In this document: in pieces, positions 26,301 to 39,900 of the stretch | Layout of the letters: each line of letters starts with the position of its first letter | Numbering within the stretch: the stretch's first letter is position 1 | NCBI RefSeq assembly: GCF_017654505.1 | Contig: NC_054555.1 | Span: 6,751,335 to 6,815,334, forward strand | Direction of reading: 5' to 3' | Source: Polyodon spathula | Taxonomy: Eukaryota > Chordata > Actinopteri > Acipenseriformes > Polyodontidae | Length of the DNA: 64,000 nucleotides | The notes under the pieces: model-generated | Databases searched by the model: none | Told to the model about the DNA's origin: nothing | What the model saw: only the letters and a program-made list of their open reading frames with translations | Program-made: the position numbers and the translations under genes

Positions 26301-28517
26301 ACTGCAGAGGGCAATCGGCATCTCTCCCTGTAACAGAAATAAATGAGAGCCACCTGCCATTGATTGATCACTTCAAACACTCCACCAGAACAGGTGAACA
26401 AACAGAAACTCAGTTATAAAAATAGAATGCCTTTTTAACCTTCTACACTTATGCTAAAATTGAGTGTCCTTTCTGTTGAACACACTGTTGTTCTGTATCG
26501 TTCTCTACTGCGGTTTCTGCTCAGCTAATGTTTACTAACCAATCCAAAAAAAAAGTATTCTGATTCTGGAGAAACAGAGACAACATTAGAGAATTATACA
26601 GGTATTAAATATGATATTAAATAATTTATTAGACAACACTCAGGATAACTTAGAATTGGATATGGATAATGAGGTTCTGAGAAGCAGCCACAGTTTATTT
26701 AATTTTGTATATATAAATAATATTTTTGTGTAAACATTCCTGACAAAATCCGTACTTCCTCACTGTGTGTGTTTCCTTGTGCCACCTGTCGATAGTGCAC
26801 ATTAGTGAAATCATTCCTCACTTCTGAATCAATCACAGTGCCATCTTGTGAAAACAGCTGAAATTCACAGTGCAAGCTCTATTTCTGTAATACTTGAATT
26901 AGTAGTGTTTTTGTTGGACTGTACTTTTGAACAGGAAAGTGTTCTATTTCCTACACAAGATCACCAACTGTCATACTTGCTTCACTCTAGCTAGTGGCAT
27001 TACTTGAGGTATACTCATGTAATAATAACATAGAATTACAGTGCTGATTACAGTCGGCTATAGGAAAAGTAGCACCCGAAAGTCAATACTTTTAAGCAGC
27101 CCGCGGCTTATAAAATGTCCAGGGTTTTGAAAACTGACATCTAATTTATCAGGGGTTTTATCCTGGAGTCATCACCATAGCAAGGCTTTGCCTTCCTCCC
27201 CTATCTCGCATCGTTTGGTGTTGCCACACAGTGAATTCATATCACAGTGAGGATCCTTCTGAACAGTTTATTTTCAACACTGATGAATATTTCTCAGGGT
27301 GTACTTAAACAGGATTGTTTGTGTTAACCTGGGCATGCCACCGAGTGCACAGTATCATATTGCGAGACGTTCTTCAAGGTGTTACAGTTTTACTTCAATC
27401 GCTTCAAATTTGTTTTTAAGTCATATTTTGGCGTAACAGTAAGTAAATCAACAGTGTCATTTATAATCATAAGCAAGCCTCGCAGCCAAAGTGTTTTGCT
27501 GTCTTTCAGTTTCCAATTCAACAGTGTATTTGTTTAACGTTCCAGCATATTCAGCAGAACAAATATTTGTGTGCTTTGTCTGAACCTCAACACGGACCAG
27601 TGTTTGACTGGGTCGTCCCGTGCTAATTGTGCCTTTTACAACATAACGCTTGTGTTATACAAAACAAGATAATGGGGAAACTTCCAATATCATTTACAGC
27701 GTGTTATTTGTGTATTATTAGCCTACACCTGGTGAACATTAGGCATCCAAGCTGTTCATTAAAGAGACTCAGTTCAAACACCTGTTTTGTGCGCTCATCC
27801 ACTCTACAAACAGAATACTGCGATTACAACTGCACTTCTTTTGAGTGTAAACCTTACTAACATATTAAACTCAGTCACTGTATGTGAGATGCAACTCCAC
27901 TGTGAAAGTATACCATCTGAGAAGTATAGCCTGTTTGATTTCCTTAGTTTGATATCTTCACACTCCAGTGTAGTTCACGGCTGCTCATCTGCACAGCCAA
28001 AAAGAAGCATGACGGATACAGATCGGTTGCTCTCTGCAGTCTCCAATACTACTTTGATAAGAAACTGCCACCCCCAGTGGGTGGTGCTGTTATTTTAATA
28101 TCTCGCCCTCCTTAGGACATCGTATCAATTAAAACAGAACCAACACTTTAGCATCACATCAGGGCACATTAATGGAAATGTAAGCGATTATTCCTTCATC
28201 TTTGCTTAAGGGTCTTTGAGGCTTTTACAAGTCATTTCACATAAAAAAAGTCTTGTATAATCCCTCTTTAATACAGAATAAGAAATGCCTGCACACACTT
28301 CAACTGGAAAAACAGTCCATCACAAATAGATGTCAAGCAAATTTATGACCCATCACGATTTAAACATCAAGGTAGTATACTGTGCCTGAAGAGATAAGTC
28401 AACTCTCTTCCCCGATTGGATCAATGAAGGTTTCCATGGAAACAGCTTGGAGTTCAAGAAATTGGCCTAACAAGTATTTATTTTATGAAATAAACAACTC
28501 GCTAACAGAAAGCCCAG

Positions 28518-28558
<41 letters not shown>
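28518..28558. repeat. TC/TA microsatellite
   Basis: About 12 TC units followed by 8 TA units, 150 bp downstream (in transcript sense) of the upstream PPP2R2B exon 2. Confidence 0.9.
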
Positions 28559-28707
28559 AATCGAAAAAATCGCATTCGTGCACAGGCTACACAATCTTAC
28601 TACTAGTGATGATAAAAATGCCTATGGCACAAAGATATTGGCAATTCATTTAAGCTACTTTATTTATTTATTTATTTAAATGAAACTAAAACAGAGAAAT
28701 AACTTAC

Positions 28708-28887
28708 CTTCCGTGACATGCACCTCAATGGTGCCTTTCACCTGAGCAAAGCACCACTGCGGGTCCTTCGCGTTGCCTCCGAATCCTGCGTGAAACAGGT
28801 GTAAAGTTATAATTAGCCCACCGGTTTGCACACCTTACAAACGTATTTGTTTAGGCAGGAATATGCAGGTGTCATACCGGGGATCAT
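28708..28887 (-). CDS. PPP2R2B: PPP2R2B upstream alternative start, two exons (partial gene)
   Basis: Two exons form a second N-terminus for the same gene. Exon 2 (28785-28708) is flanked by a CAG acceptor (...TTTCACGCAG) and a GTAAG donor. It encodes GFGGNAKDPQWCFAQVKGT followed by IEVHVTE, clearly related to the FQWCFSQVKG segment of PPP2R2A and PPP2R2D. It ends in phase 1, as the B-beta-2 exon does, so either can join the same third exon. Directly upstream, 28887-28878 reads ATGATCCCCG followed by a GTATGA donor. Joining across the 92-bp intron gives a continuous 29-residue N-terminus starting MIPGFGG. Exon 2 is well supported. The small first exon is an inference from phase, ATG and donor. 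The strand and the position 8.4 kb upstream of the B-beta-2 exon argue for one gene with alternative promoters. A different B55 paralogue cannot be excluded without the shared exons. Confidence 0.75.
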
Positions 28888-29805
28888 GTTTCCAGATGGA
28901 AGGTGTTAATTCCTCCGCTGTCCGCAATTAGTTGATTCTCCTAAATGAGTGTGGGTGCGATTTCTGCATGGATACCTGCTTGTTTTGCAAATACTGTAGA
29001 GATGCTCTGACACTGCCAGATTAATCGCAATTCAAAATGGCGCAAAGGGAGCTGTCAGTCCACCTTTCCACCGCTGACTGAAGATGATACAGAAATAACA
29101 GCACAGGAGACAAGCGCAGCCTGCTTTGGTAAGTGCTCGTGTCAGATAAGAGACTCACGCAGGAGATCTAATCAGGCTGCAGAGTCGATGAAGTTGTGGT
29201 TTAGGAGTGATAGCATCTGGTAGTATAGCGTGGGATTGCGTCCATATACCTGCCTTGACCATTAAAGCTGTTATAGGTCCTGAATTATTGAGCTCGATGT
29301 TTGCAATATCACAGCGACACAGTGCATATAAATAAATAAATAAAATCAGCCACCGATTTTCTTTGCTGTTTAATTAAATATGATTAAACTGGAATATGGA
29401 ACCTTATTTAATTAACATTTACCAGTATTGTATTCTACAGTATTACTACTACAATATTTTACAACAGCTACGCTTTAGGCATAAAAAAAAAAAAAAAAAA
29501 AAAGCTTATTTTGATGACAGATAGGTTTCCAGGCGTGTTAATGCAAGAATACATTAAGAAGTGTGAAAATAACACGGTGAAGTGAAGAAAGTGTCACTTC
29601 TCCGACCGTGAAATGGATTCTTACTCAACGAGTCTCAGTTTGTATTTAATCCGAAAACTGAATGCATTCCTTTAATAAGGGGCTGTGGTTGGAGTTACAG
29701 ATTTAATAGAAGATGCTGTGGTGCAAATGGAGTTTTAAACTTGCTGTTACTTTGCTGTAGAATGTGAATACTGTAAAGATGTTTCACGTTGTGTGTGAAT
29801 TGCTT

Positions 29806-29960
29806 GCTTGTTTATTATTATTTATTTATTTATTTATTAGCAGGTGCCCTTACCCAAGGCGACTTACAGTTGTATACAAAAAATACAGATCAAGAATTAA
29901 AGTACAATTAAGAGCAAGATACAAAATACAATGACTAGGCAGTACCACAGCGCTGGAGCC
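29806..29960 (+). repeat. Dispersed repeat with ACCCAAGGCGACTTACAG core
   Basis: TTTATTTATTTATTAGCAGG is followed by TGCCCTTACCCAAGGCGACT and TACAG. A similar core (CTTGGCAGGCTCCCTTAACC) occurs in SLU7 at 54231. I take this as an old SINE/LINE-related family common in fish genomes. Confidence 0.5.
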
Positions 29961-30403
29961 CAGGGGTAAGTCACAATAGTACTGGCAGTGATATCAGTGA
30001 CGTCCCTGCTTTTTGAAGAAAAACTCACCTATGGGCCTCCAAAAACTGGAAAAAGTACATTACCAGAACAATTACTATTGCTAAACAGCGAAACATGTAA
30101 TCGTGATCAGTAATTAAATTAAATAAATAAATAAATAAATAAATAAAAACACATACTAAGATACATCTTGCCCTTGTGGTATTTCTTGTTTTACCAGTTT
30201 GTTTCGTTCTAAAGTTTGTGCAGTATAGAACACTTTTTTTTTTTTTTTTTTTTTCCCCTAGGATTCTAATAAAATGTAATTGTTGTTTCAAAGACAAGTA
30301 ATAATACCCGAACATTGGGAGTACCTTGAACTGCAGTGTACAGCTGTAGCCACAAGAGGGAGATTCGAAAGGGATTGCTGCTGTTCTAGCTTGAGATCAT
30401 TTT

Positions 30404-30870
30404 CTATAGGCAGTCTAAATATTGGCAGCCGTTTAAAAGCTGTTTTATTATTGCTGAACACCTTTTTGCACCGCTAATGAAGTGGAATGCCAAAAGGGCC
30501 ATCATTTTTCTAAATGCTGTGAGGCCGGCCAACCAGATGCAAAGTTCAAGTGAAGAGTCATCACCTAATAATAATATTTTAGGTGAACAAGGAATCTTCC
30601 TATCAAGAATGACAGATAGGCTTGAGGAAACCTTCTTCCAAAACACAACCACATCAGAACATTCCCAGACCATATGCAAAAATGTACCAACGGTACCCTG
30701 GGACAAGTCATGCAGAGGGGAGTAGGGGCCAGTTTCATACACCATCGTTTGCGAGGGGTTAGATATGTTCTGTGTTAAAAAGTTAAAATGAATCAAATAA
30801 CGGTTAGGATTCTTAGATGCTGTCCTTAAATTATTCCACACTGTGACCCAAGATATTTCCTCGTCTACAA
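30404..30870 (-). mobile_element. LINE fragment, 3' part of reverse transcriptase ORF
   Basis: An open frame on the minus strand (30841-30404) encodes GTVGTFLHMVWECSDVVVFW followed by KKVSS and ILDRKIPCSPKILLLGDDSS. This resembles the region after the polymerase domain of L1-like non-LTR retrotransposon ORF2 proteins in fishes (…H.xW.C..v..FW…). Coding similarity continues slightly upstream (WVTVWNNLRTASKNPNRYLI, about 30870). It is truncated on both sides. Confidence 0.65.
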
Positions 30871-32754
30871 GGGATAAGTTCCTATAAGTGGAATGCCATC
30901 TATAATATTATTCGGTGTACTAATTCTTTCGATTTTCAGTGTTCTGCAAGATTCAGTATCATGTTATTCCTAGCTTGGAGTTGCTGGTGAGTGTGTGGTG
31001 TAGGTGTTATCAGTCTGTAGTCAAAACCTGATCAGTAGCTGTGCCATTTACAAGACTGTTGAAGATGACTAATACAGAGATTAGTGTCGCATGGCATTGT
31101 CTTACTAACACACTGTTTAGGAAGGAGCAGAGTGGTTCCTGCATATCATAAACAGCAGATGATGGCCCAGTCATGGACTCTTTGTTCTTCATGGTATGTA
31201 ATAATTTTATTATTATTTTTTTTAAATGATGTCTTTGGTCCTCATATTTTACATTTTTAGTGTCTTCTGCTCTGATATGAATAAATGTGCTTCTGTTTTG
31301 TCTTAGTATACGTTCCTTGCATCCTCCAGCTTTCTTATATGATAAACTGTTTCTGGGAATTCATAAATGAAACCAATGGGTTTTGATAATTATGAACATT
31401 TTATTAGAGTAACATTTTAATTGCACATTACTAGTGAACAGCATCATGACGTGTTATAAATTGTTTATGGGTTTCTTATAAAGGTATTCGTTACATTCTT
31501 ATAGCACTGCATGGCTATAGTATTTCGTTATTATTAATCACTGTGTAATAGTGTTTATAACACACATTATAACATATGTATTTGTAACAGATACTTGTAC
31601 AACTAATTTATATTAAGGAGGGGCTGTAACATAAATGATAATACCATATGTCTAAATTAGAGATGTACATATGATTGAATTGGAAACAGAAGTGACATGT
31701 ATATGTTGCTAATTATACAAGAATAAAATAGAAAGTGAAAATGATATGGGCCATCTAACACCAGTATATTCTGTAAACAAAACAAATAGTTCATATTAAA
31801 AATCTTCACAGAAAAACCCCAGATATGCTTATTTATAAGAGCTCCTGCACATAGCAGTGGTTTCTTACTGGTGTGTAGCGTAAAGAAAAACAAAAATAAA
31901 AAATCTTAGCACAGTGGTAAATGCTTTGTGAATATCGCATTATATGTTCATTCAAAAAGAAAATCATTCCTTATGTAGAATAAGTTTGTAATATATTATT
32001 TTGCTGTTGAATTCTTTTATATTGCATTATAAATACATGCTTTTGCATTAATAACATGCATTTAGTAAATCAAGCAAGCTTAATCATTCACCTGACTTGC
32101 ATACTATTGAATTGATTAAGAAACCAGTTTGAATACAAGGACAGAGTGATTCTTGAATCTAAAAAAAAAATTATGTGGAGAGGCAGAATGGAAAAAGATA
32201 ACCGTCGAGTGAAAGGAAGGAAGGATTACATCTGAGAGTTTTTTTCAAGTAACAAGCCGACAAATTAGCTTTAGCATGCAATCTTACTCTGCACTTTCTC
32301 TAACTGACCATGCGTCCTCTTGTAGTGATTTCCTCTTGCCAGTACAGCTATGGCCAGAGGTTTTGCATCACCCTGTAGAATTAATTTTGCTTCATAGTTG
32401 AATGACACCTGTTGAATAATGTTACGTTAACATATTGAATGAATACTTTGTAGTTTTCCATATACTGTCAAAAAGGGAAGAATTTCTAAATCTAACATGA
32501 ACTACTGTACTACTATTATGGCTTTCAGTAGATTTTTGAAATAGCATTTTGTAGTTTCTTTGATAATGATTATATGTTCATATAGATTTATGTCTCAGTC
32601 GTAAAATTATAGATGATGCAAAACCTTCGGCCGTAGCTATATACACTGTAACAATCAAATTACTTAGTTCTCCATTGCAATCATTTTGAACCAGAAAGAA
32701 GAACTTGCCTGTGTTTGTTTTGGTAGTCTTTTGTTTCAGTTGATGCTGTGATAA

Positions 32755-32835
32755 GCATCCAAGCTATAGAACTGAGCTCAGTGGGTTGGAGTTGATATTA
32801 AAACCCATGGAATTCAGTTCTCAAAGCCAAGACCT
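32755..32835 (-). ncRNA. mir146a: miR-146a precursor hairpin
   Basis: Read on the minus strand, positions 32823-32802 are identical over all 22 nt to the human miR-146a-5p sequence as I know it; the first 20 are TGAGAACTGAATTCCATGGG. After a loop of about a dozen bases the 3' arm (near 32788-32766) pairs back: GGGTT with AACCC, AGAACTGA with TCAGTTCT, and GGCT with AGCT at the base, with internal mismatches as expected for a pre-miRNA. miR-146a is an NF-kB-induced negative regulator of TLR/IL-1 signalling (IRAK1, TRAF6). In human it lies downstream of PTTG1 on the same strand. Here it is 12.8 kb downstream of securin copy A on the same strand, so synteny supports the call. Precursor limits are approximate and no host-transcript exons could be placed. 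Confidence 0.95.
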
Positions 32836-35037
32836 CATTTCAGTTCTTATTTTCGCATACCTCTTCAAACTAGTTTCCGAAAATGCTTCCTTTGTTGCCT
32901 GTTGATGCTGGTGTACAGAAATGTCTTCGAATGTGTTTTCTTTGTATTGTCAGAGAAAAAGGTTAATCCAAGAAAAAGAAAAGTTATCAGTGAAGGATCA
33001 AGGCACACTGGGAAAATGTAGGATAAACCCCATCCTACTTCATACCCACAAAACTCGCATGTAAGAGAACCCACATAAGCTATGATTACTTCTTACACCA
33101 GGTCACACGCATGCACAAAAGCCATGTGCTCAACACACGTACCGTTGAATATGAGAGCCTCTATCTCTTTGTACAAGTTGTTAACCAGACAAATTAATTA
33201 TTCATCAGAGTAAATGATTAAAAAGTTTTACAGTGCATTGCTCTCTCAATAGGCATATTATGACTTTTGAGATGTTACAGGTTTCTTGCTATGAATCTAT
33301 GCAGAATGGCCATGCATTAAAAAAAAAAACACACACACTAACAGAAGAGATCTCTCACCATAGCTGGATGTAACACCCACTTCAGTGCTGTCCAAAAAAA
33401 GTCTTTAGACTGCCTCTCTTCCTGTCACTTCGTGGCTATATGTGTTTCTTCTCATCCAATGACAGTACACTACAATATACCTAGTTTACTCTTCCTGTCA
33501 CATGATTGTGATCATTTGCATCATCAGTAACATCAGCACAGGAGCCATGTTGAATACTAAACAATTACACGACATACAAAACTGCCCAACGCTTCATGAA
33601 GTCCAACGAACTCACGAAATCTCTCCATTGAAAGGCCCTTAAACGAGCAGTTTGCATGCGCTGGGTATTATAGCGAGAGCTGTGAAAACCAAATGCCTTG
33701 CACTACTGGTTCTTCTTCTTTTTACTTCACAGGACTGTGGCCTGTTGGTGCACATGTTCCTGTGGCGCTAGCCAACGAAAAACAGCCAAAACCAAACTTG
33801 TTTTACATCAGCCCACCTGATGAAGATCTGTTTTCGAACCAGACATGGAGCATGACATAAGCAATCTCACTGGAGCATCTTAAATCACTGTGCAGGCAGA
33901 GCTCAGGGTTTCTTTTACAGTGTTCTGAGGGTTCACTCCGCAGCTACAAGTAATCAAGGTTCCTGTTTTGCTCTCAAACATTATCACCGTGATTTTTTTC
34001 ATTATGTTTCATGAGTACTTCACACACCCTCTCTTTGTGTTCTCACTTCGGAATGTTCCTCTTGACTCAATTGCCCCTGTTTTCTACAGTGCCAGCATTG
34101 CTCCACTTTTACACACCTCCATGCACGTGTCAATAGCTGGGCGTTCACATCTGTTTTGTACTTGGGGAACTGGCTCTGGTGCCAGTGCACTCATATTTTA
34201 TAGCGTTTTCATGCCCTAATAGTCCTAACAAACATTTTTTCTGATGCTGGTTTTGCAGTAATACTCGTGTCATTATTACACTATAATTAACAGTGTCATT
34301 ACCATGCACTATTCAACCCCAATAAAAATGTGCAGCTATACCCTAAGCAAAGACACCATCCCCATACTTTGTTAATAGAAAAGTATTTGGTTAATTATAA
34401 TATATTCAAACAGTAAAACTAGTCTGATATACAAAAGCTGTAAAAAATAACAATTGTAATTATAATAAGAATGACAGATGGCTCAGCAGTCAATATTAAT
34501 TAAAGAACATACATAATTTATCCAGCTCTTGTTTTCTTTGTGATCTCGCCAGACCCATTACTTAACTTCAATATAACTGAACTCCCTTATGAAAAACATG
34601 TTTAAAGATTAATACGTTCTGTTCAATAGCCCAGATTTGTTCTAGCTTGTGTTTGAATCACTGCTAATTAACTTACACAATGGGTGGTTTTATACAAATG
34701 TTCAACATGCAGTAAAACTAATCTGAGATATAGAAATACAAAAATAATTTGAAATATCAACGAAACAGCATTCATGAATGACTTTGCAGTGATACATAAC
34801 ATACGGGAAAACAATTCTTGAAACGACAAAAGGTCTAAACAGTGGCAGATCTAAAACAGCCACACCAACCTTTCTGAACTGAGCGTTCTCGTGTGTAGTA
34901 ATGTTAAGAAGTAGGTCAACACATCCTTTTTTTTTTCCTTAATTGGAATTGCTTCTTGTAATCACACTGTTCATTTTGAAAAACGTTATCATGAGCTACA
35001 GCGAGGGTGCATTAATCAAATACCAATAATATGATTT

Positions 35038-35038
<1 letters not shown>

Positions 35039-35070
<32 letters not shown>
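35039..35070. repeat. TA microsatellite
   Basis: About 15 TA units. Confidence 0.9.
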
Positions 35071-35073
<3 letters not shown>

Positions 35074-36858
35074 ATGGTTCTTTCTTTGTCTCGTATTGAT
35101 AAAGCACATGTATCTCTACATACACCTAGCCTGTTTTTAAAATGAGACCAAAGTGCAATAGAATGTGTTAAATCAGCTCTTTTACAGAGGACAGGTGCAG
35201 AGGGCTTTATTCATACTTGCATTAACAATGCTTTGGTAGTAGTCTTTGCCCGACTGGCTCAACAACTTGAGTTGTTTCTTATCAAATATATACTGTTATA
35301 ATCGCTACAATTCCTCACAATTAAGTTTCTCTTGTCTGTACGGCTGAGTGTGTTTGAGTTAGGACCACACAGTTCATAATAATAAAAGATATGTGTTAAA
35401 GGAAAATAAAACTATTTGAACTAGCTGGAACCTAGTTTAATAATGTTACTATTTTATTTTTTCTCAGAAAAATGATGTACATTCACAGTGGTGCGTTCTT
35501 TATCGGAGTTCCAACACCAAAGGTATGGTTTTCTTCATCAAACATGTTTGTTGTTCAATATTCATGCATCAACTAATCTTTTAATGTCTAAAATATGAGT
35601 AAAGAAGTATTAAGTTTGTACCATATTAGTTTATTTGATTTTCAAAATCTCAAAGCTAGAAACAAGATTTCTGTACAACAAGGTAAATACAGCAGTTACT
35701 GTTTACAACAACAGAGTGGAAGTGAGATAGGATTTTATTACTTACTCAAAAACAAATGTGTATTATCTGATGTGAGTTAACAGCTGATATTGAAAATCAG
35801 AGGCAATATATGTCCAATGACAAACATGCATTTCTTTGGTATAAAAGTCATTTTATTTCATGTTATGACAAACCAAGTACACCAAGTTATACATTAATAA
35901 GGATGTCTTATTTTAAATCAGGTGACAAATATAAGCCATACTAGTTTAACATTACACCTTTATTATCTATAGTACACGTGTATTTGTTATGAAATTTTGA
36001 CTTATGAACAGCGAGAATAATGTATTCAGCATGAAAATGCAGCAACACAATGACCAAAATATATAAAAAGAGCATGCTATTCTGTACATGTAAGCTGCCC
36101 ATTTTAACTAGGGATTGATGACATGAGTAACCCCACACTGCTTTGCTCTGGATGATTTATATTGTTACCAGAAAGCATTGATACGATTAGAACCTTACCA
36201 TGTATAGCTGGTTGCATTTGTTTCCTTATATAAATTCAATTTGTACTGTAGATTTATGGAGATTTATAGATTGTATTTATAACAGTGCACGGTTTTATTC
36301 TTGTGAACTTCAGAAGCCTTTATATGGTAATAAAACAGGAGCTGATAGGCACAGGCTGGGGAAAGGAAGTTGCACAATGACAGCTTTGCAACACTTGGCA
36401 AGGGACAGCTATTGGTATTTTTCCATTCTTTCTTCATAATGGGTGTATTTATCACGTGCCTTATAGTAAGGCTTTTGTAGTTTAGATTTTCGTATTTCAA
36501 TGTCAAATAGCTGGATTTTTGGAAAGGATCTAACTATCTGAAATAAGGAGCATTAGTAATATTTTCTGTTAAAGCGTCATCATTTTTATCCCTTTGTGGT
36601 ATTGTCATTGGTAAAGGTAATTGTGTTGCATGGCTTCTGTCTGCTCACAAAGTCTCACTTTGTAATGGCGTATTAAAATATGATAGCCCTTTATCATTGG
36701 GTTCCTTCCGAAAGACACCGCAGACAGAATCCTTTTGGGGGTCTATGGAGCTGATCTACTAAACATAGTTGGGTTTTGTGAGCAGACTGGCTGATTTCGA
36801 TGTCCTTGTATTTACTTACTGTACAGTACTGTAGGTTTAGCTGTTTTGTTCAGCTGAC

Positions 36859-36910
36859 ACACCATGGTGATTTGACTTAGAGGGACACCATGGTGATTTG
36901 ACTTAGAGGG
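36859..36910 (+). repeat. Perfect 26-bp tandem duplication
   Basis: A 26-bp unit beginning ACACCATGGTGATTTGACTT occurs twice without any mismatch. Confidence 0.95.
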
Positions 36911-39900
36911 CTCCCCTTTTTATAAATGTAAAATGTAATTCTTTCTTTTTTTTTTTACAAAGTAAAATGACAGAAAATAAAATTACTGTTAATGTTTTCA
37001 CACAAGCCATGATTACTAGCTCCTTAATCAGTATTGTTTTGTGTATCATTTTTCAATTTCAAGCATCAGTTTATTGATGAAACACTGGTATCATAACGTT
37101 GCTTGGTAGTTGCAAAGGTCAGAAATGCTGTATTTCATTTTGAATTGTCAATCCAGTGACATTTAAAAAGTCAGCTTAGATCTGAAAGTATATCAGCCTT
37201 CTAAAATGGAGTCTGTATTGCATTACAATAAGATATATTTTCTCATTCATAATCCTGCTATAAACTTGGGGCTTGACGTTTTCTGGTTTTATTTTTGATC
37301 ACGTGACATCCCTTTAAACTTATTTTGATCTGATTCTGTTTCCTAATTAAACTTTAAAAAGCTGTTAATTACAAAACAATGTCACTGGTTTGTATCTTCA
37401 TATCTTGGCTGAGCCTGATTCTGTTTTGCTTAATTTGTATTTCAAATTACGTTAATTGCTTACTTATCAATTATCCTAATTGCATTTCATTTTTGCTGTC
37501 TCCTGGCTTGTCGTGGTGCTTTTCACTTGTCTAACCTAGCTGTCCTGACAGATTTTCTTTTTAGCATAAAATACATAGTATGGAGTGCATACTGATAGCA
37601 AGTCGAGCATTTCAAATCTCCTTGATTTTTAGCAAAGAAATCTTAAATCCAGTCTTTATTAAGCAGTTTTGTCTTTTATTAGCTTGTATTAGACCGCTTA
37701 ACCATTATTAACAAACATTTAAAAGGGAGATAGAGATTTGGAAAATAAAAAACAAAATGTTCAAGCCCTAATTACACGTCTCTTTCCATTAACACGGGTT
37801 GCTAAAATCAACTATTTTATATAACATATTTTCCAGCAATGCAATTAGAAAGTTGATATCGCAAAATGAATGCATATACATTTTGAATACACAGACACAT
37901 ACAATGTACTAAAGGGTTGGTTTGATTAGAATAACTACATTTTAATTAAACATTTCAAAAACCATAAATAAATTGGTCAACAGCAACCTTTCTACTGTAC
38001 AAGTGAATTAGTTAGTACAACATTATCTCTCCTAATTAAACTAGTATATTCGATAGATTATTTGAAAGTATGAAGAAGATTTGTTGGCTTGTGTTTTTAC
38101 GTATGTAATGTAGACCAAGCCCGTACTGTTCTCTGATGTGTAAACTACTCCGGCTGTATTTTCAAAGTGTTCACTCCAGTCGTTAATTCGCTCCTATTTA
38201 TTTTAAAGAGGCACGTGGTGTGCAGGTTGACAGAACTAGAACCAAACAACTAAGTCATATATTTGAAGTCCTCCTAAGCACTCTCAATGTGTTTTGTTTT
38301 TCATTCTGTAACATTAACATAATTTATTCTCCTTTCAAAAAACAGGAGTTCATTAAAGAAAGGAGGCAAGGCTTTGAAAATAGGGCCCCTCGTGTATGAA
38401 CTATTTGACACCCTTAGCATGTAGTCAATATGCACTTTAACGTGCCCATAAATAAAGGGCTTTTATAGAATATCAAATAACTGATGATAATGTTGTACAT
38501 TATTAAAAAGTAACAGTTGCCAAAAAAAATCATTATACTGCATTTTACTTTTCAAACAAATGGTACTGCTTACTGTATGAATTATTTAAACAATAGAATA
38601 ACTTGTTTGTATTGACCAATGCATAGAATATGAAATAGCTTTAAAACACCAGTCTAAGAAAGGATTCTAACATCCAGATGTCATTAAAACAGAAATACAT
38701 TAACTATGTGAGTGCTTCGCATTCATCTGTCTGTGTCACCAGCCTCGTTGCTGAAAATGCAGTCTGCTCCTTTCACGCTGTGCACATGCTCAGTGATAAT
38801 ACTGGGAAACATTTGCATGAAATAAACCTGTAATATTTCCAGTTTTTACTCACAGGCAGTCAGGGCGAAGGTGGCTTAAATGTGTGTGTCCTCTTTTTCT
38901 TACTTCGGTTTTTCTTTCATTTTCCTTCCACCTCTTTGTTCACCTGAAACTTGCTACTCCAGTCTTACAAAATGATGATTCATTCAGAGACCTGTACTGG
39001 AGCTCTGGCCTGCTGCAGCCGATCAGCTATCAAAATGATTGATGTCACAGATATTTAAAAAAAATACCACCTCCAATCAAATTGCTCTGTTTCACTCTTT
39101 TAGACACTTAAGTATATAAGGGAACAGATGAACAGCTCATTTGCATAAACGTATATTCCATTTACACATCCAGCACACATTTAGCTGTGGAAAGTCCCTT
39201 TTTAATCCCTAGCTCAGTTGAAAGTGGGCTCCATTTACTGCACAGGAATATGCAAGCTCAACAATGTACCCTTTTTGCAGAAGAACAAAAGCAATAGAAT
39301 TAGCAATAAAATGTATTTAAAAATTCGCAAATGTTGAAAAAGTGCATATTTAATGCAAATTGTCAGCCAAATAGAGCGTCTGTATTTCAACGGAAGAGCT
39401 CTCAGAAAACCCCAAACGACACCCAAGAAGGAAACTATGGTCAAGTGCTCGATACTGAGCTTCCTGTCTGTAAACTCCATGGGTTGATATGGGGAAATCC
39501 TGACAGCTGTTATCAACTGGTTGATAAGCTTGTCTGCTTTTCAAGCACTGTTTAGCAGAGTTTTGTTCAAAACCTCAAAATAATCAAAAGAAAATGTGAA
39601 AACATTTTGTTCTGCCAAACATTTACCATGAATGCTGGTATGCATTTGGGCCCAGTGTGTTAGTTTCAATCTGTCACTAGAATAAAAAAAAGCATTACAT
39701 GTTTTATCAGGTTCAAATATTCCTTCAAAATGTAAATGTATATTCTAATATTATGTAGAAAATACAAGTATAATTAATGCCATATCACAAAACTAAAATA
39801 GGAGAGATTTCCTGTACACTAGAATGAATATGTGTGTTTCAGGCGTCATTTATGCATCTGTTTTATTTGTCTGATACCTTTTTTGATTAATTCTGTTATA

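Larger units (their letters stand above)
20296..28707 (-). other. PPP2R2B: Upstream/intronic region between the two PPP2R2B start exons
   Basis: This stretch is the B-beta-2 promoter side and at the same time an intron for the upstream start. It contains CA and GA microsatellites within 600 bp of the B-beta-2 ATG, a TTAA-flanked foldback element (21948-22260), a 53-codon ORF (23211-23372, minus) and a TC/TA repeat (28518-28558). No other exon was recognised. Confidence 0.65.
28888..32754. other. Intergenic: upstream of PPP2R2B to miR-146a
   Basis: The first 450 bp (to about 29330) are relatively GC-balanced and may be the promoter of the upstream PPP2R2B start. Beyond that are a dispersed repeat (29806-29960), TTTA-type tracts, a LINE fragment (30404-30870, minus) and AT-rich unique sequence. 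No gene was recognised. Confidence 0.5.

Noticed and set aside
33968..34219. 83-codon hydrophobic ORF
   Set aside because: No recognised family, no splice context, and a composition expected from T-rich DNA.
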